This document shows, one piece after another, positions 9,313-17,513 of a stretch of 64,000 nucleotides of DNA (positions are counted from its first letter, which is position 1; each line of letters opens with the position of its first letter). The notes below the pieces were generated by a model. The model was not told the origin of the DNA and ran no database searches. It saw only the letters and a program-made list of their open reading frames with translations. Source of the DNA: Leptolyngbya sp. PCC 7375. Lineage in GTDB: Bacteria > Cyanobacteriota > Cyanobacteriia > Phormidesmidales > Phormidesmidaceae. The stretch lies in contig NZ_JH993797.1 in assembly GCF_000316115.1 (NCBI RefSeq), positions 4,760,486-4,824,485 on the forward strand, written 5' to 3'. The position numbers and the translations under genes are program-made.

Positions 9313-9828
9313 ACTGTAGCCTTTACCCATAACATCGCCAAAAGACCTGAGGATACACAGGTTCTTCCTTTTAGCCAGAATTATAGATTTGTACATTTTC
9401 GAATAGATGAATGGCAACTGAGAAAGTGCTGTGCTCTGGATAATTATTACTCGTCCCTTGCTTACCAGTACATCCAGCCGCTATTCGTAAAAACAATTTT
9501 ACATCTTAAAATTGTTTTACATTTTGCTTTTATCGCACTGACTAGTAGATCATCAGGCAACATAAATGAGAAGCGCCTTAAAAGGCCTCTTGCAAACTGA
9601 GAGAAAGATTAATCAATGCTTGTCAAATGATACGTTTTCGCTTTGTTTGACTCAGTTTGTTTAGCAACAAAAGAACAAGTTTTATTTGGGACTTTAGACC
9701 TATGCCTGATTTAGGCCCTATGCCTCAAGCGTTATCTCTCGTAGCTTCCTACGATGCAGATATGAACAAAATCTGTTCACCTGATTCGCAACAGATTAAA
9801 CAAAAGAAACACTTAGAGGCACCCAATC
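9313..9828. other. divergent promoter region
   Basis: This 516-bp AT-rich spacer separates the two-component operon (minus) from the large RTX gene (plus). It must contain both promoters. An open frame at 9657-9848 is short, overlaps the RTX start and shows no recognisable protein. AGAGG at about 9815-9819 is the probable ribosome-binding site for the RTX gene. No other clear motif was found. Confidence 0.5.
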
Positions 9829-12711
9829 ATGCTAGAAGAACTCACTAACCCCATTGTTCTTTCTGATGGTGAAGTTGAAGTTATTGTTGATGATATTCAA
9901 GCGCCAGCTGGAGAACCTGCAATTGACATCTCAGGTGATCAAGCGTTATTAGCAGTTATCCCTGGTGGCTCAATAGCAGCGCCTGACTCAGGGAATACAG
10001 CAGTTCAGGCCAGCGGTGACAATGCTACCATCCTGAATCTGGGAGAGATTGCTGGAGATCTAAATGGCATTAGTTCCACAGGCGACAGCCTAAGACTTCT
10101 CAATATTGGCACAATTCAGTCCAACAGTCGCGCCGTTGATATAAGTGATGGTGATGGAAGTTTTGTGCTGAATACAGGCGACATTTTAGGGACAGGGAAT
10201 CAACGCAACGGCACACTCTATGTTGATGGCACCGTTGATGATCTGGGCTTAGTCAACAGTGGACGCATTGATGCTGGTGAAGGTAATCTGGGCGATGCTG
10301 TTTCTGTTCAAGTGGGTGCATCTGATGACCCTAGTAATGAGAACATTAACATTACAAACAATGGTTTATTACAGGGGCGAGGTGACGGCCCCGATGTGTT
10401 TGCCAACGGTGGCCGGGTAGCTGCCAATGGCTCCAGCGGTCTGCGCTTCTTCAATGGCTCAGGTGAAGCTGAAGCTACAGTTACTGGCTCTGTGATTAAC
10501 CGTGGCACCATTACGTCTGAAGTGAATGTGGGCTTTTTAGGGGGTCTGGTTGTTGAAGATGGTGTAGCTTTTGATGGTCGCATCGTGAACAGTGGTCTAA
10601 TTTCTGGTCCTCGCAATGGTCTTTACATTGGCAACGCTGACCATGATCTCTCCATTATTAACACTGGAGCAATTGAATCTGGCAGTAGAGTGGTCAATCT
10701 CGATGGCGACAACGTCACGCTCTCTAATCAGGGAAGCATCATCGGTACAGGCAACCAGCGTAATGGCACGATCTACCTCGATGGCACCGCTGATGATATC
10801 ACCGTCAATAACCAGGGCTCGGTTGATGCAGGCGAAGGCAACTTGGGTGATGCCATCTCTGTGCAAGTGGGTGCCACTGGAGATGTGGTGAGTGAAGATA
10901 TCAACATTGTGAATAGCGGTCTCTTACAAGGTCGTGGTGACGGCCCCGATGTGTTTGCTAATGGGGGTCGGGTAGCCGCCAATGGTTCCAGTGGTCTGCG
11001 GTTCTTCAACGGTTCAGGGGAGGCTGAAGCCACGGTGACTGGTTCTGTTGTGAACCGTGGCACCATTACCTCGGAAGTGAATGTGGGCTTTTTAGGGGGT
11101 CTGGTGGTTGAAGATGGTGTCGCTTTTGATGGTCGCATTGTTAACAGTGGTCTAATTTCTGGTCCTCGCAATGGCCTTTACATTGGCAATGCTGACCACG
11201 ATCTCTCCATTATTAACACTGGAGCAATTGAATCTGGTAGTAGAGTGGTCAATCTGGATGGCGACAACGTCACGCTCTCTAACCAAGGAAATATTGTCGG
11301 TACAGGCAACCAGCGTAATGGCACGATCTACCTTGATGGCACCGCTGACGATATCACCGTTAATAACCAGGGCTCGGTTGATGCAGGCGAAGGCAACTTG
11401 GGTGATGCCATCTCTGTGCAAGTGGGTGCCACTGGAGATGTGGTGAGTGAAGATATCAACATTGTGAATAGCGGTCTCTTACAAGGTCGTGGTGACGGCC
11501 CCGATGTGTTTGCTAATGGGGGTCGGGTAGCCGCCAATGGTTCCAGTGGTCTGCGGTTCTTCAACGGTTCAGGGGAGGCTGAAGCCACGGTGACTGGTTC
11601 TGTTGTGAACCGTGGCACCATTACCTCGGAAGTGAATGTGGGCTTTTTAGGGGGTCTGGTGGTTGAAGATGGTGTCGCCTTTGATGGCCAGATCAACAAC
11701 AGTGGCTTGATTTCTGGTCCTCGCAATGGTCTTTACATTGGCAATGCTGACCACGATCTCTCCATTGTTAACTCTGGACAAATTGAGTCAGGTAGCAGAG
11801 CCGTTAACTTAGATGGGGATAACGTTACTCTGGTAAATCAAGGCAGCATTTTGGGTACTGATATCCAGCGCAATGGCACTGTCTATCTCGATGGCACTGC
11901 TGACAATATCAGCATCAATAACCAGCTGGGTACCATTGATGCAGGTGTTGCTGGTAGTGGTATTTCAGTGCAGGTGGGTGCAGCCAATGGCCTGGGTGAC
12001 GGCATTGATGACCTGGAATTATCAGCCGATATTTCTAACAGTGGTCTCATTCAGGGTAGAGGCGACAGCAGCGTTCCTGCAGGCATTCGCTTATTTGTTG
12101 GTTCGGGGCTGACTGAAGCAACCTTTAGCGGCGATATCACCAACGAACTAAATGGCGTCATCGCATCAGAAGAACAAGCAGGCATCTTAATTGAATCGGG
12201 GGTTATTTTTGATGGGCAAATTACAAACTTTGGCACCATCAGTGGTGGTAATGGATTGGCGATTGATGCTGATGGTGCCCTGGGGAGTGTAGATATTCTC
12301 AACGCAGGCACCCTCAATGGGGAAGTCCGTCTAGGCACAGGTGATGACCGTTTTGTTCAGATATCTACAGGCGATGTTGTCGTCTCTGGTGGTCTCGGTA
12401 ATGATGAAATTATTGGTGGCACTGGTAATGACAGTCTCAACGGTGGTGGTGATGATGACCTGCTAACGGGGGGACTGGGTAGCGACACCTTCAGATTTGA
12501 GAGCAATGCGGGCAATGATGTTGTTACCGACTTTTCGGTGACGGATGACAGTCTGAATGTAGAAGCCATTTTTGATGGATTCCACGATGTGTTAGGCGCT
12601 GCCAGCCAAGTGGGTAATGATACCTTGATTGATTTAGGCAACGATAACTCTGTACTGCTAGCGGGTGTGGATGTAAATTCGCTGACTAGCAACAACTTCA
12701 CGTTTGCATAA
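9829..12711 (+). CDS. large repeat protein with RTX C-terminus (adhesin-like)
   Basis: The 960-residue protein consists of beta-helix-like repeats full of Asn/Gly turns (INNSGLI, VNRGTITSE, NQGSIIGTGNQRNGTIYLDG). A C-terminal RTX block follows (GGTGNDSLNGGGDDDLLTGG) with a TDFSVTDDSLNV segment typical of type I-secreted proteins. There is no Sec signal. Three complete 185-residue units and a partial fourth are visible; units two and three are almost identical in DNA. It is probably a secreted adhesin or sheath component; no catalytic motif was seen. AGAGG 9 bases before ATG supports the start. The neighbouring two-component system is divergently transcribed and could regulate it. Confidence 0.82.
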   Translation: MLEELTNPIVLSDGEVEVIVDDIQAPAGEPAIDISGDQALLAVIPGGSIAAPDSGNTAVQASGDNATILNLGEIAGDLNGISSTGDSLRLLNIGTIQSNSRAVDISDGDGSFVLNTGDILGTGNQRNGTLYVDGTVDDLGLVNSGRIDAGEGNLGDAVSVQVGASDDPSNENINITNNGLLQGRGDGPDVFANGGRVAANGSSGLRFFNGSGEAEATVTGSVINRGTITSEVNVGFLGGLVVEDGVAFDGRIVNSGLISGPRNGLYIGNADHDLSIINTGAIESGSRVVNLDGDNVTLSNQGSIIGTGNQRNGTIYLDGTADDITVNNQGSVDAGEGNLGDAISVQVGATGDVVSEDINIVNSGLLQGRGDGPDVFANGGRVAANGSSGLRFFNGSGEAEATVTGSVVNRGTITSEVNVGFLGGLVVEDGVAFDGRIVNSGLISGPRNGLYIGNADHDLSIINTGAIESGSRVVNLDGDNVTLSNQGNIVGTGNQRNGTIYLDGTADDITVNNQGSVDAGEGNLGDAISVQVGATGDVVSEDINIVNSGLLQGRGDGPDVFANGGRVAANGSSGLRFFNGSGEAEATVTGSVVNRGTITSEVNVGFLGGLVVEDGVAFDGQINNSGLISGPRNGLYIGNADHDLSIVNSGQIESGSRAVNLDGDNVTLVNQGSILGTDIQRNGTVYLDGTADNISINNQLGTIDAGVAGSGISVQVGAANGLGDGIDDLELSADISNSGLIQGRGDSSVPAGIRLFVGSGLTEATFSGDITNELNGVIASEEQAGILIESGVIFDGQITNFGTISGGNGLAIDADGALGSVDILNAGTLNGEVRLGTGDDRFVQISTGDVVVSGGLGNDEIIGGTGNDSLNGGGDDDLLTGGLGSDTFRFESNAGNDVVTDFSVTDDSLNVEAIFDGFHDVLGAASQVGNDTLIDLGNDNSVLLAGVDVNSLTSNNFTFA
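10201..11865 (+). repeat. three tandem 555-bp in-frame repeats
   Basis: Units begin at 10201, 10756 and 11311 (each at the codons for QRNGT); a partial fourth starts at 11866. The period is exactly 555 bp, so the frame is kept. From about 10846 to 11155 and 11401 to 11710 the sequence is essentially identical even at third codon positions, whereas unit one differs at many silent sites. This indicates recent duplication or gene conversion. Confidence 0.92.
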
Positions 12712-12713
12712 AT

Positions 12714-12780
12714 GCACGTGTGAACAAGACTGAAAGCACGTGGGAATAAGACTGAAAGCACGTGGGAATAAGACTGAAAC
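12714..12780 (+). repeat. three 22-bp tandem repeats after the RTX gene
   Basis: Units at 12714-12735, 12736-12757 and 12758-12779 each start with GCACGTG and end with AAGACTGAAA. The second and third are identical and the first differs at two positions. They begin two bases after the stop codon. CACGTG is itself palindromic. There are no spacers between the units. Confidence 0.9.
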
Positions 12781-12816
12781 AATGAGTCATCTTTGCTGTT
12801 AAGTCTTGACCTTAAT

Positions 12817-12849
12817 CAGCGATCGTAGAGGTCTGCGATCGCTGTTTTT
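12817..12849 (+). terminator. intrinsic terminator built from HIP1 halves
   Basis: CAGCGATCG (12817-12825) pairs perfectly with CGATCGCTG (12836-12844), followed by five T residues (12845-12849). It lies downstream of the RTX gene and upstream of rnc, so it most likely ends the RTX transcript. Confidence 0.85.
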
Positions 12850-12909
12850 GTGTTAAAAACAATCGTGATTTGCACCTCAGAAAGTAGCTAGCCACGCTAT
12901 TGTGAAAGC

Positions 12910-13581
12910 ATGAGTACGTTTGATTTACCTACCTTCGCTGATAAAAATCTTTGGCAGTTAGCCATCACCCACAAGTCCTACGCTAAAGAAAATGACTGCG
13001 AGGACAATGAACGGCTAGAATTTTTGGGTGACGCTATCCTCACGTTTCTCAGTGGCGAGTATCTTTACCAGCGCTACCCTGACCGACCCGAAGGCGAACT
13101 GACCCCACTACGTGCTGCCTTAGTGGACGAAAATCAGCTTAGTTACTTTGCCAGCCAGCTGCAATTGCAAAAGTACCTGTGCCTGAGTCGCGGCGCTGAA
13201 AATAGCGATAGTCGCAATAGCAAGCGAGTTCTATGCAGCACCTTTGAAGCTCTGATTGGAGCTTACTTTCTGGATAGCGGCCAAAATATTGAAACCATAC
13301 GGGCCTATGTAGTCCCTATGTTTGACAGTGTTGCTGATACCGTCAGTGAGACTGCAATTCATGTTAACTATAAGAGTCGTTTTCAAATCTGGTCATTGGA
13401 GCAGCTTGGCGAAGTTCCTACCTACCAAATTATTGCTGCCAGTGGTCCAGACCATGCCAAACAATTCACCGCTGAAGTGCGTGTGAAAGGATTACTTTAT
13501 GGCCGAGGCAAGGGAAAACGCAAACAAGATGCGGAAAAGAAAGCAGCCCAGGCAGCACTGAAGAATGTGGGAGTGGAGTAG
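12910..13581 (+). CDS. rnc: ribonuclease III
   Basis: The 223-residue protein has the RNase III signature ERLEFLGDAILTF with the catalytic acidic residues, and a second motif, FEALIGAYFLDSG, contributing the other metal ligand. A C-terminal double-stranded RNA-binding domain follows (YKSRFQIWSLEQLG through RKQDAEKKAAQAAL). It cleaves double-stranded RNA in rRNA and mRNA maturation and can process CRISPR or antisense transcripts in some bacteria. Length is normal. It is convergent with the P-II gene: the stops are only six bases apart, so the 3' ends of the two transcripts could overlap. Cyanobacteria often encode several RNase III homologues and this one may not be the only copy. Confidence 0.93.
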   Translation: MSTFDLPTFADKNLWQLAITHKSYAKENDCEDNERLEFLGDAILTFLSGEYLYQRYPDRPEGELTPLRAALVDENQLSYFASQLQLQKYLCLSRGAENSDSRNSKRVLCSTFEALIGAYFLDSGQNIETIRAYVVPMFDSVADTVSETAIHVNYKSRFQIWSLEQLGEVPTYQIIAASGPDHAKQFTAEVRVKGLLYGRGKGKRKQDAEKKAAQAALKNVGVE

Positions 13582-13587
13582 GGAGTT

Positions 13588-13941
13588 TTAGTCTTCAGAA
13601 CTAGACAACGCTACATCATCTCGTTCACCTGTGCGGATACGATACGCGGCCTCAATGGGCAGTACAAAGATCTTGCCATCGCCGATGTCGCCTGTGCGGG
13701 CAGCTTCAGTGATGGTGTCTATAACTAAATCTACTTGGTTATCGGCAACGGCAATTTCTAACCGTATTTTAGGAAGAAAATCGACTTTATAGGTTTGGCC
13801 ACGATATTTTTGGGTCTGTCCCTTCTGACGACCAAAACCACGGGCATTAGCAACAGTCATACCCACAATTCCTGAATTGACAAGGGCTTCTTTGACCTTA
13901 TCTAGCTGGGTGGACCGAATAACTGCAATAACTTGTTTCAT
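13588..13941 (-). CDS. nitrogen regulatory protein P-II, divergent paralog
   Basis: The 117-residue P-II protein has the T-loop block RGFGRQKGQTQKYRG, the Tyr51 region YKVDF and the C-terminal signature RTGDIGDGKIF. P-II trimers sense ATP/ADP and 2-oxoglutarate and control arginine synthesis, transporters and, through PipX, NtcA. Compared with the well-known cyanobacterial GlnB, position 49 is Gln instead of the phosphorylatable Ser, and position 50 is Thr instead of Glu. The T-loop Glu44-Arg45 pair is Gln-Lys. Gln39 and Lys40 are kept. The final residues are unusual (DDVALSSSED). This therefore looks like a second paralog rather than the main glnB. No NtcA box (GTA-N8-TAC) was seen in the 90 bases upstream. 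Confidence 0.85.
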   Translation of the reverse strand: MKQVIAVIRSTQLDKVKEALVNSGIVGMTVANARGFGRQKGQTQKYRGQTYKVDFLPKIRLEIAVADNQVDLVIDTITEAARTGDIGDGKIFVLPIEAAYRIRTGERDDVALSSSED

Positions 13942-14111
13942 AAACTCCTGGCGCTGATGACTTTGAACCTGCTTATCCTGCTTGGGTATCTACAGGATGC
14001 TCTCCTATCAAGTATGGAAAACGGTGTTATTTGATACAAAAAGTGTGTTTAATAACGCTATCAGGTATCATTACGGGCCTCGTATTTTCGTTACAACCTT
14101 TGACAGGTTTT

Positions 14112-14738
14112 TTATTGACTGAGCCAGGTGATCGCTTCACGAATCCAGGCTTCAGTGTCAGCGTTTTTACTGAGGCTTTTACTTTGCCCTACGGCTTGCA
14201 ACGCTTTAGTAATTTCACTATTAGAGTAGCCTAGAGCCAATAGCGTCATTTCTACATCCTCTTGGACGACGGACACTGGACCTCCTGTAGGAGCGGTAAT
14301 TAGCCCAGCCTGCTGTCGCCATTCGGCCAACTTAGTTTTCAGTTCTAAAATTATGCGCTCAGCCGTTTTCTTGCCGACACCGGGCGTTTGGGACAAAATG
14401 CGGGCATTCCCAGCCACAACGGCTTGAACTAAGTCATTTAAACTCAGGGTATCGAGCAAGGCCATGCCCATTTGGGGGCCAATGCCACTAACGCTGATGG
14501 CCAAACGAAAAACATCTCGCTCTGCCCGCGAGCCAAAACCAAACAGTACTGGCTGGTCATCTCGATTTTGTAAGTGGGCAAAAACCTGCACTGGGTCGCC
14601 CATGGGGGGTAGATTACCCATCACCCGAGCAGTTACCTGTAATTCATAGCCAACGCCATTGACATCCACGGTAATAATGACACGACCATTTGTCAGCCGT
14701 TGGATATCGACCAAGTTCCCTTTGAGATAGCCAATCAT
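14112..14738 (-). CDS. ruvA: Holliday junction branch migration protein RuvA
   Basis: The 208-residue protein has the N-terminal OB-fold (MIGYLKGNLVDI, VDVNGVGYELQVT), two helix-hairpin-helix motifs (VSGIGPQMGMALLDTL and TPGVGKKTAERIILELK) and a C-terminal domain III (VEMTLLALGYSNSEI). RuvA tetramers bind four-way junctions and load the RuvB motor. ruvB is not adjacent, which is normal in cyanobacteria. It lies five bases downstream of the preceding DivIVA-like gene's stop codon and is probably co-transcribed with it and coaD. Confidence 0.95.
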   Translation of the reverse strand: MIGYLKGNLVDIQRLTNGRVIITVDVNGVGYELQVTARVMGNLPPMGDPVQVFAHLQNRDDQPVLFGFGSRAERDVFRLAISVSGIGPQMGMALLDTLSLNDLVQAVVAGNARILSQTPGVGKKTAERIILELKTKLAEWRQQAGLITAPTGGPVSVVQEDVEMTLLALGYSNSEITKALQAVGQSKSLSKNADTEAWIREAITWLSQ

Positions 14739-14743
14739 GTGGG

Positions 14744-15670
14744 TTAGAACTTACGGGGCGGACGCTGCTGGGGACGCGGTGGCTGCTGGGGGGGGCGCGT
14801 CGGTGGCTGCTGTTGGGGGGAGCGCGTCGGTGGCTGCTGTTGAGGGGGTTGGATATAGGATTGCTGAGTAGAAGACGGTCGCTGGGTGGCCGGACAACGA
14901 TTCAAGGGATTAGGGGGAGCAACAACATCGCTCGCCGCTGGCATTGACGGTGGCGCGGTCTGTCGAGCTCGCTGCTGCCGTTCGTAAAGCTGCTGCCGAC
15001 CGTTACTGATCACGCCAAGCATCTCACTAAATTGGGTTTCCATGCGCTGTAATACCTGATCGGCATAGGTATCAGCATCTGTCTGGATAGCATGGCATTC
15101 AGCGATCGCATTTTGGCGCAGATCTTCACATTCTTGCTTTGTTTGGGTTTGCAGTTGCTCTATTTCGAGCATGGTTTGCGATCGCAACGCCGCACATTCC
15201 TGCTCCACCTGTAATCGCAACTGCTGGGCCTGCTGCTCAGCCTGTCGCAAAATTGACGTTTCATTCAGAATCGTGGCCGCCTGCTTTTCAGCAGCCGTCA
15301 CAATATTCTGAGCGTATCGCTCAGCCTCGTTGAGGATGTCATCACGCTGCTCTACTAATTGCTGAGCTTCCTGAAACGCGCTGGGCAGATTTAACCGCAC
15401 AGCATCTAGCTGATCGAGCAGATCATCTTCATTGATCATGGTGCGCCCCATGACTGGGAGGCGAGGGCTATCAAGCACAGACTCCTCAATTTGATTGAGG
15501 GCATCTTGAATATCAAACCCTGCCATAGGCGCAGGCCCGGCCTTGCCAATCTGCTGCTGAGCCAGGACATCATCAACCTGGGCAGCTTGGCCATTTAACC
15601 TAGGATCATTCACCAGCCTGGGGTCATTCACCAGCCTAGGGTCGTTTAGGGGAGGTTCTTGCCGTACCAT
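14744..15670 (-). CDS. DivIVA-like coiled-coil protein with Pro/Gln-rich tail
   Basis: The 308-residue protein opens with three NDPRL(V) hexapeptides. A short helical segment (INEDDLLDQLDAVRLNLPSA) leads into a long coiled coil of about 120 residues rich in Glu, Gln and Ala, and the last 70 residues are a low-complexity Pro/Gln tail (PPQQQPPTR repeats). This layout matches cyanobacterial DivIVA-like proteins (Cdv3 type) that act at division or growth sites, but no single diagnostic motif proves it. The ATG at 15670 lies inside the end of coaD, giving a 25-base overlap and suggesting translational coupling. ruvA follows five bases later. Confidence 0.6.
   Translation of the reverse strand: MVRQEPPLNDPRLVNDPRLVNDPRLNGQAAQVDDVLAQQQIGKAGPAPMAGFDIQDALNQIEESVLDSPRLPVMGRTMINEDDLLDQLDAVRLNLPSAFQEAQQLVEQRDDILNEAERYAQNIVTAAEKQAATILNETSILRQAEQQAQQLRLQVEQECAALRSQTMLEIEQLQTQTKQECEDLRQNAIAECHAIQTDADTYADQVLQRMETQFSEMLGVISNGRQQLYERQQRARQTAPPSMPAASDVVAPPNPLNRCPATQRPSSTQQSYIQPPQQQPPTRSPQQQPPTRPPQQPPRPQQRPPRKF
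15599..15650. repeat. 18-bp tandem repeats encoding NDPRLV
   Basis: Units at 15599-15616 and 15617-15634 differ at three or fewer positions, with a partial third unit from 15635. They encode the hexapeptide NDPRLV at the N-terminus of the DivIVA-like protein, next to the coaD overlap. Copy number could change without disturbing the frame. Confidence 0.75.
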
Positions 15671-16131
15671 TTCTGAATATCGTGGGCAACATGATCAGGA
15701 ACAAGATGACCGATAGCTCCGCCAAACCTTGCAATCTCTTTTACTAGACTACTGCTTAAAAAGCCGTATTCAGTAGACGTCGCTAAAAAGACAGTCTCAA
15801 GATCATCTGCAAGGGTCTTATTAGTATGAGCCATTTGCAGTTCTTTCTCAAAGTCTGATAGTACACGCAAACCCCGAATCAAGACTTTAGCATTACGTTT
15901 GTGGGCGTAATTTACCGTCAGACCATCAAAACTATCAATTTCTACATTAGTGAGATGCGCCGTTGCCTGCCGAATCTGGCCCAGCCGTTCCTCGATAGAA
16001 AACATCGGGTTTTTCATCGGGTTACGTGACACTACCACAATCACATGATCATATAGACCACTGCTACGGGTAATGATATCGAGATGACCCAAGGTAACTG
16101 GATCAAAGCTACCGGGATAAACTGCAATCAC
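15646..16131 (-). CDS. coaD: phosphopantetheine adenylyltransferase
   Basis: CoaD transfers AMP to 4'-phosphopantetheine in coenzyme A synthesis. The nucleotidyltransferase T/HxGH motif lies in YPGSFDPVTLGHLDII, and the second signature is seen in TSTEYGFLSSSLVKEIA. RGLRVLSDFEKELQMAHTN matches the family's central region. Family alignment places the start just before IAVYPGSFDP, which is a GTG at 16131; an in-frame ATG at 16170 would add 13 hydrophobic residues not seen in the family and would sit inside a hairpin. The gene end overlaps the start of the DivIVA-like gene by 25 bases. Confidence 0.92.
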   Translation of the reverse strand: MIAVYPGSFDPVTLGHLDIITRSSGLYDHVIVVVSRNPMKNPMFSIEERLGQIRQATAHLTNVEIDSFDGLTVNYAHKRNAKVLIRGLRVLSDFEKELQMAHTNKTLADDLETVFLATSTEYGFLSSSLVKEIARFGGAIGHLVPDHVAHDIQKWYGKNLP

Positions 16132-16163
16132 AAGCAGGTAGATAATTAGGATACATGTATATA

Positions 16164-16228
16164 GGGGCACGGTCTTGTACCTACCCCAAAAATGGGAGCA
16201 AGAGCGTGCCCCTGCCCAAACATGGGCA
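16164..16228. promoter_or_regulatory. two adjacent hairpins upstream of coaD
   Basis: GGGGCACG (16164-16171) pairs with CGTGCCCC (16205-16212), and inside it CTTG/CAAG and CCC/GGG continue the stem, forming a 49-base interrupted hairpin. Immediately beside it TGCCCA (16213-16218) pairs with TGGGCA (16223-16228) around AACA. There is no T-run. It could be a leader attenuator of coaD, the 3' end of the acetyltransferase mRNA, or a small mobile repeat. Confidence 0.55.
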
Positions 16229-16316
16229 ATGAAATTTAGCCCGACTGATTATAGCGATTTATCGGAAACTCTGACTGATGGCAATGCATATTGAAAGGCA
16301 CCCACGAGGGCAGCCC

Positions 16317-16796
16317 CTACGGCGCGATACGTTTCTTATAAACCTTGTCACAGCGGGTTGTTTCCACACCCGTTTCCGGCAGATACCCTGAACTGTCGTA
16401 CATACGAACGGCCTCTTTGAGAACCGTAGCTGTTTCTAGCCAGATTTCTTTGAAACCACGGGTTGCAATGGTCGCTTCTAGCTGACCTAGTAAAAATCGC
16501 CCTAATCCCTGACCACGGGCCATCGGCAGCAAATACATTTTACGAATCTCTACCGCCTGCTCACCCCGCTCAATCGGCAGGTAAGCCGCTGTACCGACCA
16601 CTTTCCCCGCCTGCTCTACTACCCAAAATTCACCATGCTGGTAGTGTGTTTCCACCTGCACCACATCGATATCCGCGCCCTCCGGTTCCCACTGGAGCCC
16701 GTAGTCAGTTAAAACTTGGCCAACCAGGTCAGTTGCGGCTGCTCGGTCAGCCGGTTGCCAGTCGCGGATGAGAAAGGATTTGAAGGTGGTGTGCAT
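16317..16796 (-). CDS. GNAT family N-acetyltransferase
   Basis: The 159-residue protein has the GNAT fold pattern: an N-terminal FLIRDWQPADRAAATDLV, a central strand VVGTAAYLP, the acetyl-CoA pyrophosphate loop RGQGLGRFLLGQL and a late AVRMYDSSGYLPE. It should acetylate a small molecule or protein amine using acetyl-CoA; the substrate is not predictable. It is followed 186 bp later on the same strand by coaD, with the double hairpin between them, so a link to CoA supply is possible but only positional. Confidence 0.85.
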   Translation of the reverse strand: MHTTFKSFLIRDWQPADRAAATDLVGQVLTDYGLQWEPEGADIDVVQVETHYQHGEFWVVEQAGKVVGTAAYLPIERGEQAVEIRKMYLLPMARGQGLGRFLLGQLEATIATRGFKEIWLETATVLKEAVRMYDSSGYLPETGVETTRCDKVYKKRIAP

Positions 16797-16847
16797 AGGG
16801 ATGACAGGGAGAGTTATAGGGGCATGGGCATAGTTTCTATTTCCCTA

Positions 16848-17453
16848 TCAACTATGAACCCTAGGGGCTGGATGCAGCGTTGCCAAAATCTCGCTCTCGG
16901 CGATCGCTAATTCTTCTAATCGGGGTGTGACCACATCAGAGCCAAATTCATTGGTGGCTAGTACCCAGTAAGCGCCGTAGTGTCGAGCTTCGGATGCCAT
17001 CAGGCTGCGGTAGAACTTGGCCAGGTCTGGATCGGGGCAATGTTCTCCCAACAGACCCAGGCGTTCATGGCTGCGGGCTTCGATTAAGGCTGAAACCAGC
17101 AACAGATCCAGCTTGCGTTCAGGATCATTGGGGCGCACATGCTTGCGCAGCTTAGAACCGTAAGGGCCTGCTGCTAGAGACCGTAGAGACACACCTCGAC
17201 GCTCTAGCCACTGGTTGACCTGTTTGAAATGGCTTAGCTCCTCCTGGGCAATATCCGTTAGCGCCGCCACCAATGCTTCGTCGCCGGGGTACAAAAACAT
17301 TAGCTTGATGGCAATTCCGGCAGCTTTACGCTCGCAGTGGGAATGGTCCAGCATCACCTCATCTAAATTGGCTAAAGCCTGCTCAATCCATGCTTGGGAC
17401 GTGGGGCTTTTGAGGAATTTAATAGTGGTTGGACGGCTGGGGGGAGTGAGCAC
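16848..17453 (-). CDS. miaE: tRNA-(ms2io6A37) hydroxylase
   Basis: The 201-residue ferritin-like protein has the expected di-iron ligand segments: DHSHCERKAAG, EELSHFKQV, EARSHERL and SEARHYGAYW. MiaE hydroxylates the isopentenyl group of ms2i6A at position 37 of tRNAs reading UNN codons. The start codon is GTG (17453). It is a single gene between the acetyltransferase and the GAF/PAS gene, all on the minus strand. Length and motifs are normal. Confidence 0.92.
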   Translation of the reverse strand: MLTPPSRPTTIKFLKSPTSQAWIEQALANLDEVMLDHSHCERKAAGIAIKLMFLYPGDEALVAALTDIAQEELSHFKQVNQWLERRGVSLRSLAAGPYGSKLRKHVRPNDPERKLDLLLVSALIEARSHERLGLLGEHCPDPDLAKFYRSLMASEARHYGAYWVLATNEFGSDVVTPRLEELAIAESEILATLHPAPRVHS

Positions 17454-17513
17454 GAGAGTATGGGAAAAAGCTGAGTATATTGTAGAGAAAAGGGGGAGTG
17501 AAGAGTCGGTGAC

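Noticed and set aside
10308..11726. Minus-strand open frames of 89-132 codons recurring every 555 bp inside the large RTX gene
   Set aside because: They are antisense shadows of the repeats; composition and spacing follow the RTX gene, and none has a ribosome-binding site pattern of its own.
12714..12780. Short repeats ending GACTGAAA(C), similar to some CRISPR repeat ends
   Set aside because: The units are contiguous with no spacers and only 22 bp long, so this is a plain tandem repeat.
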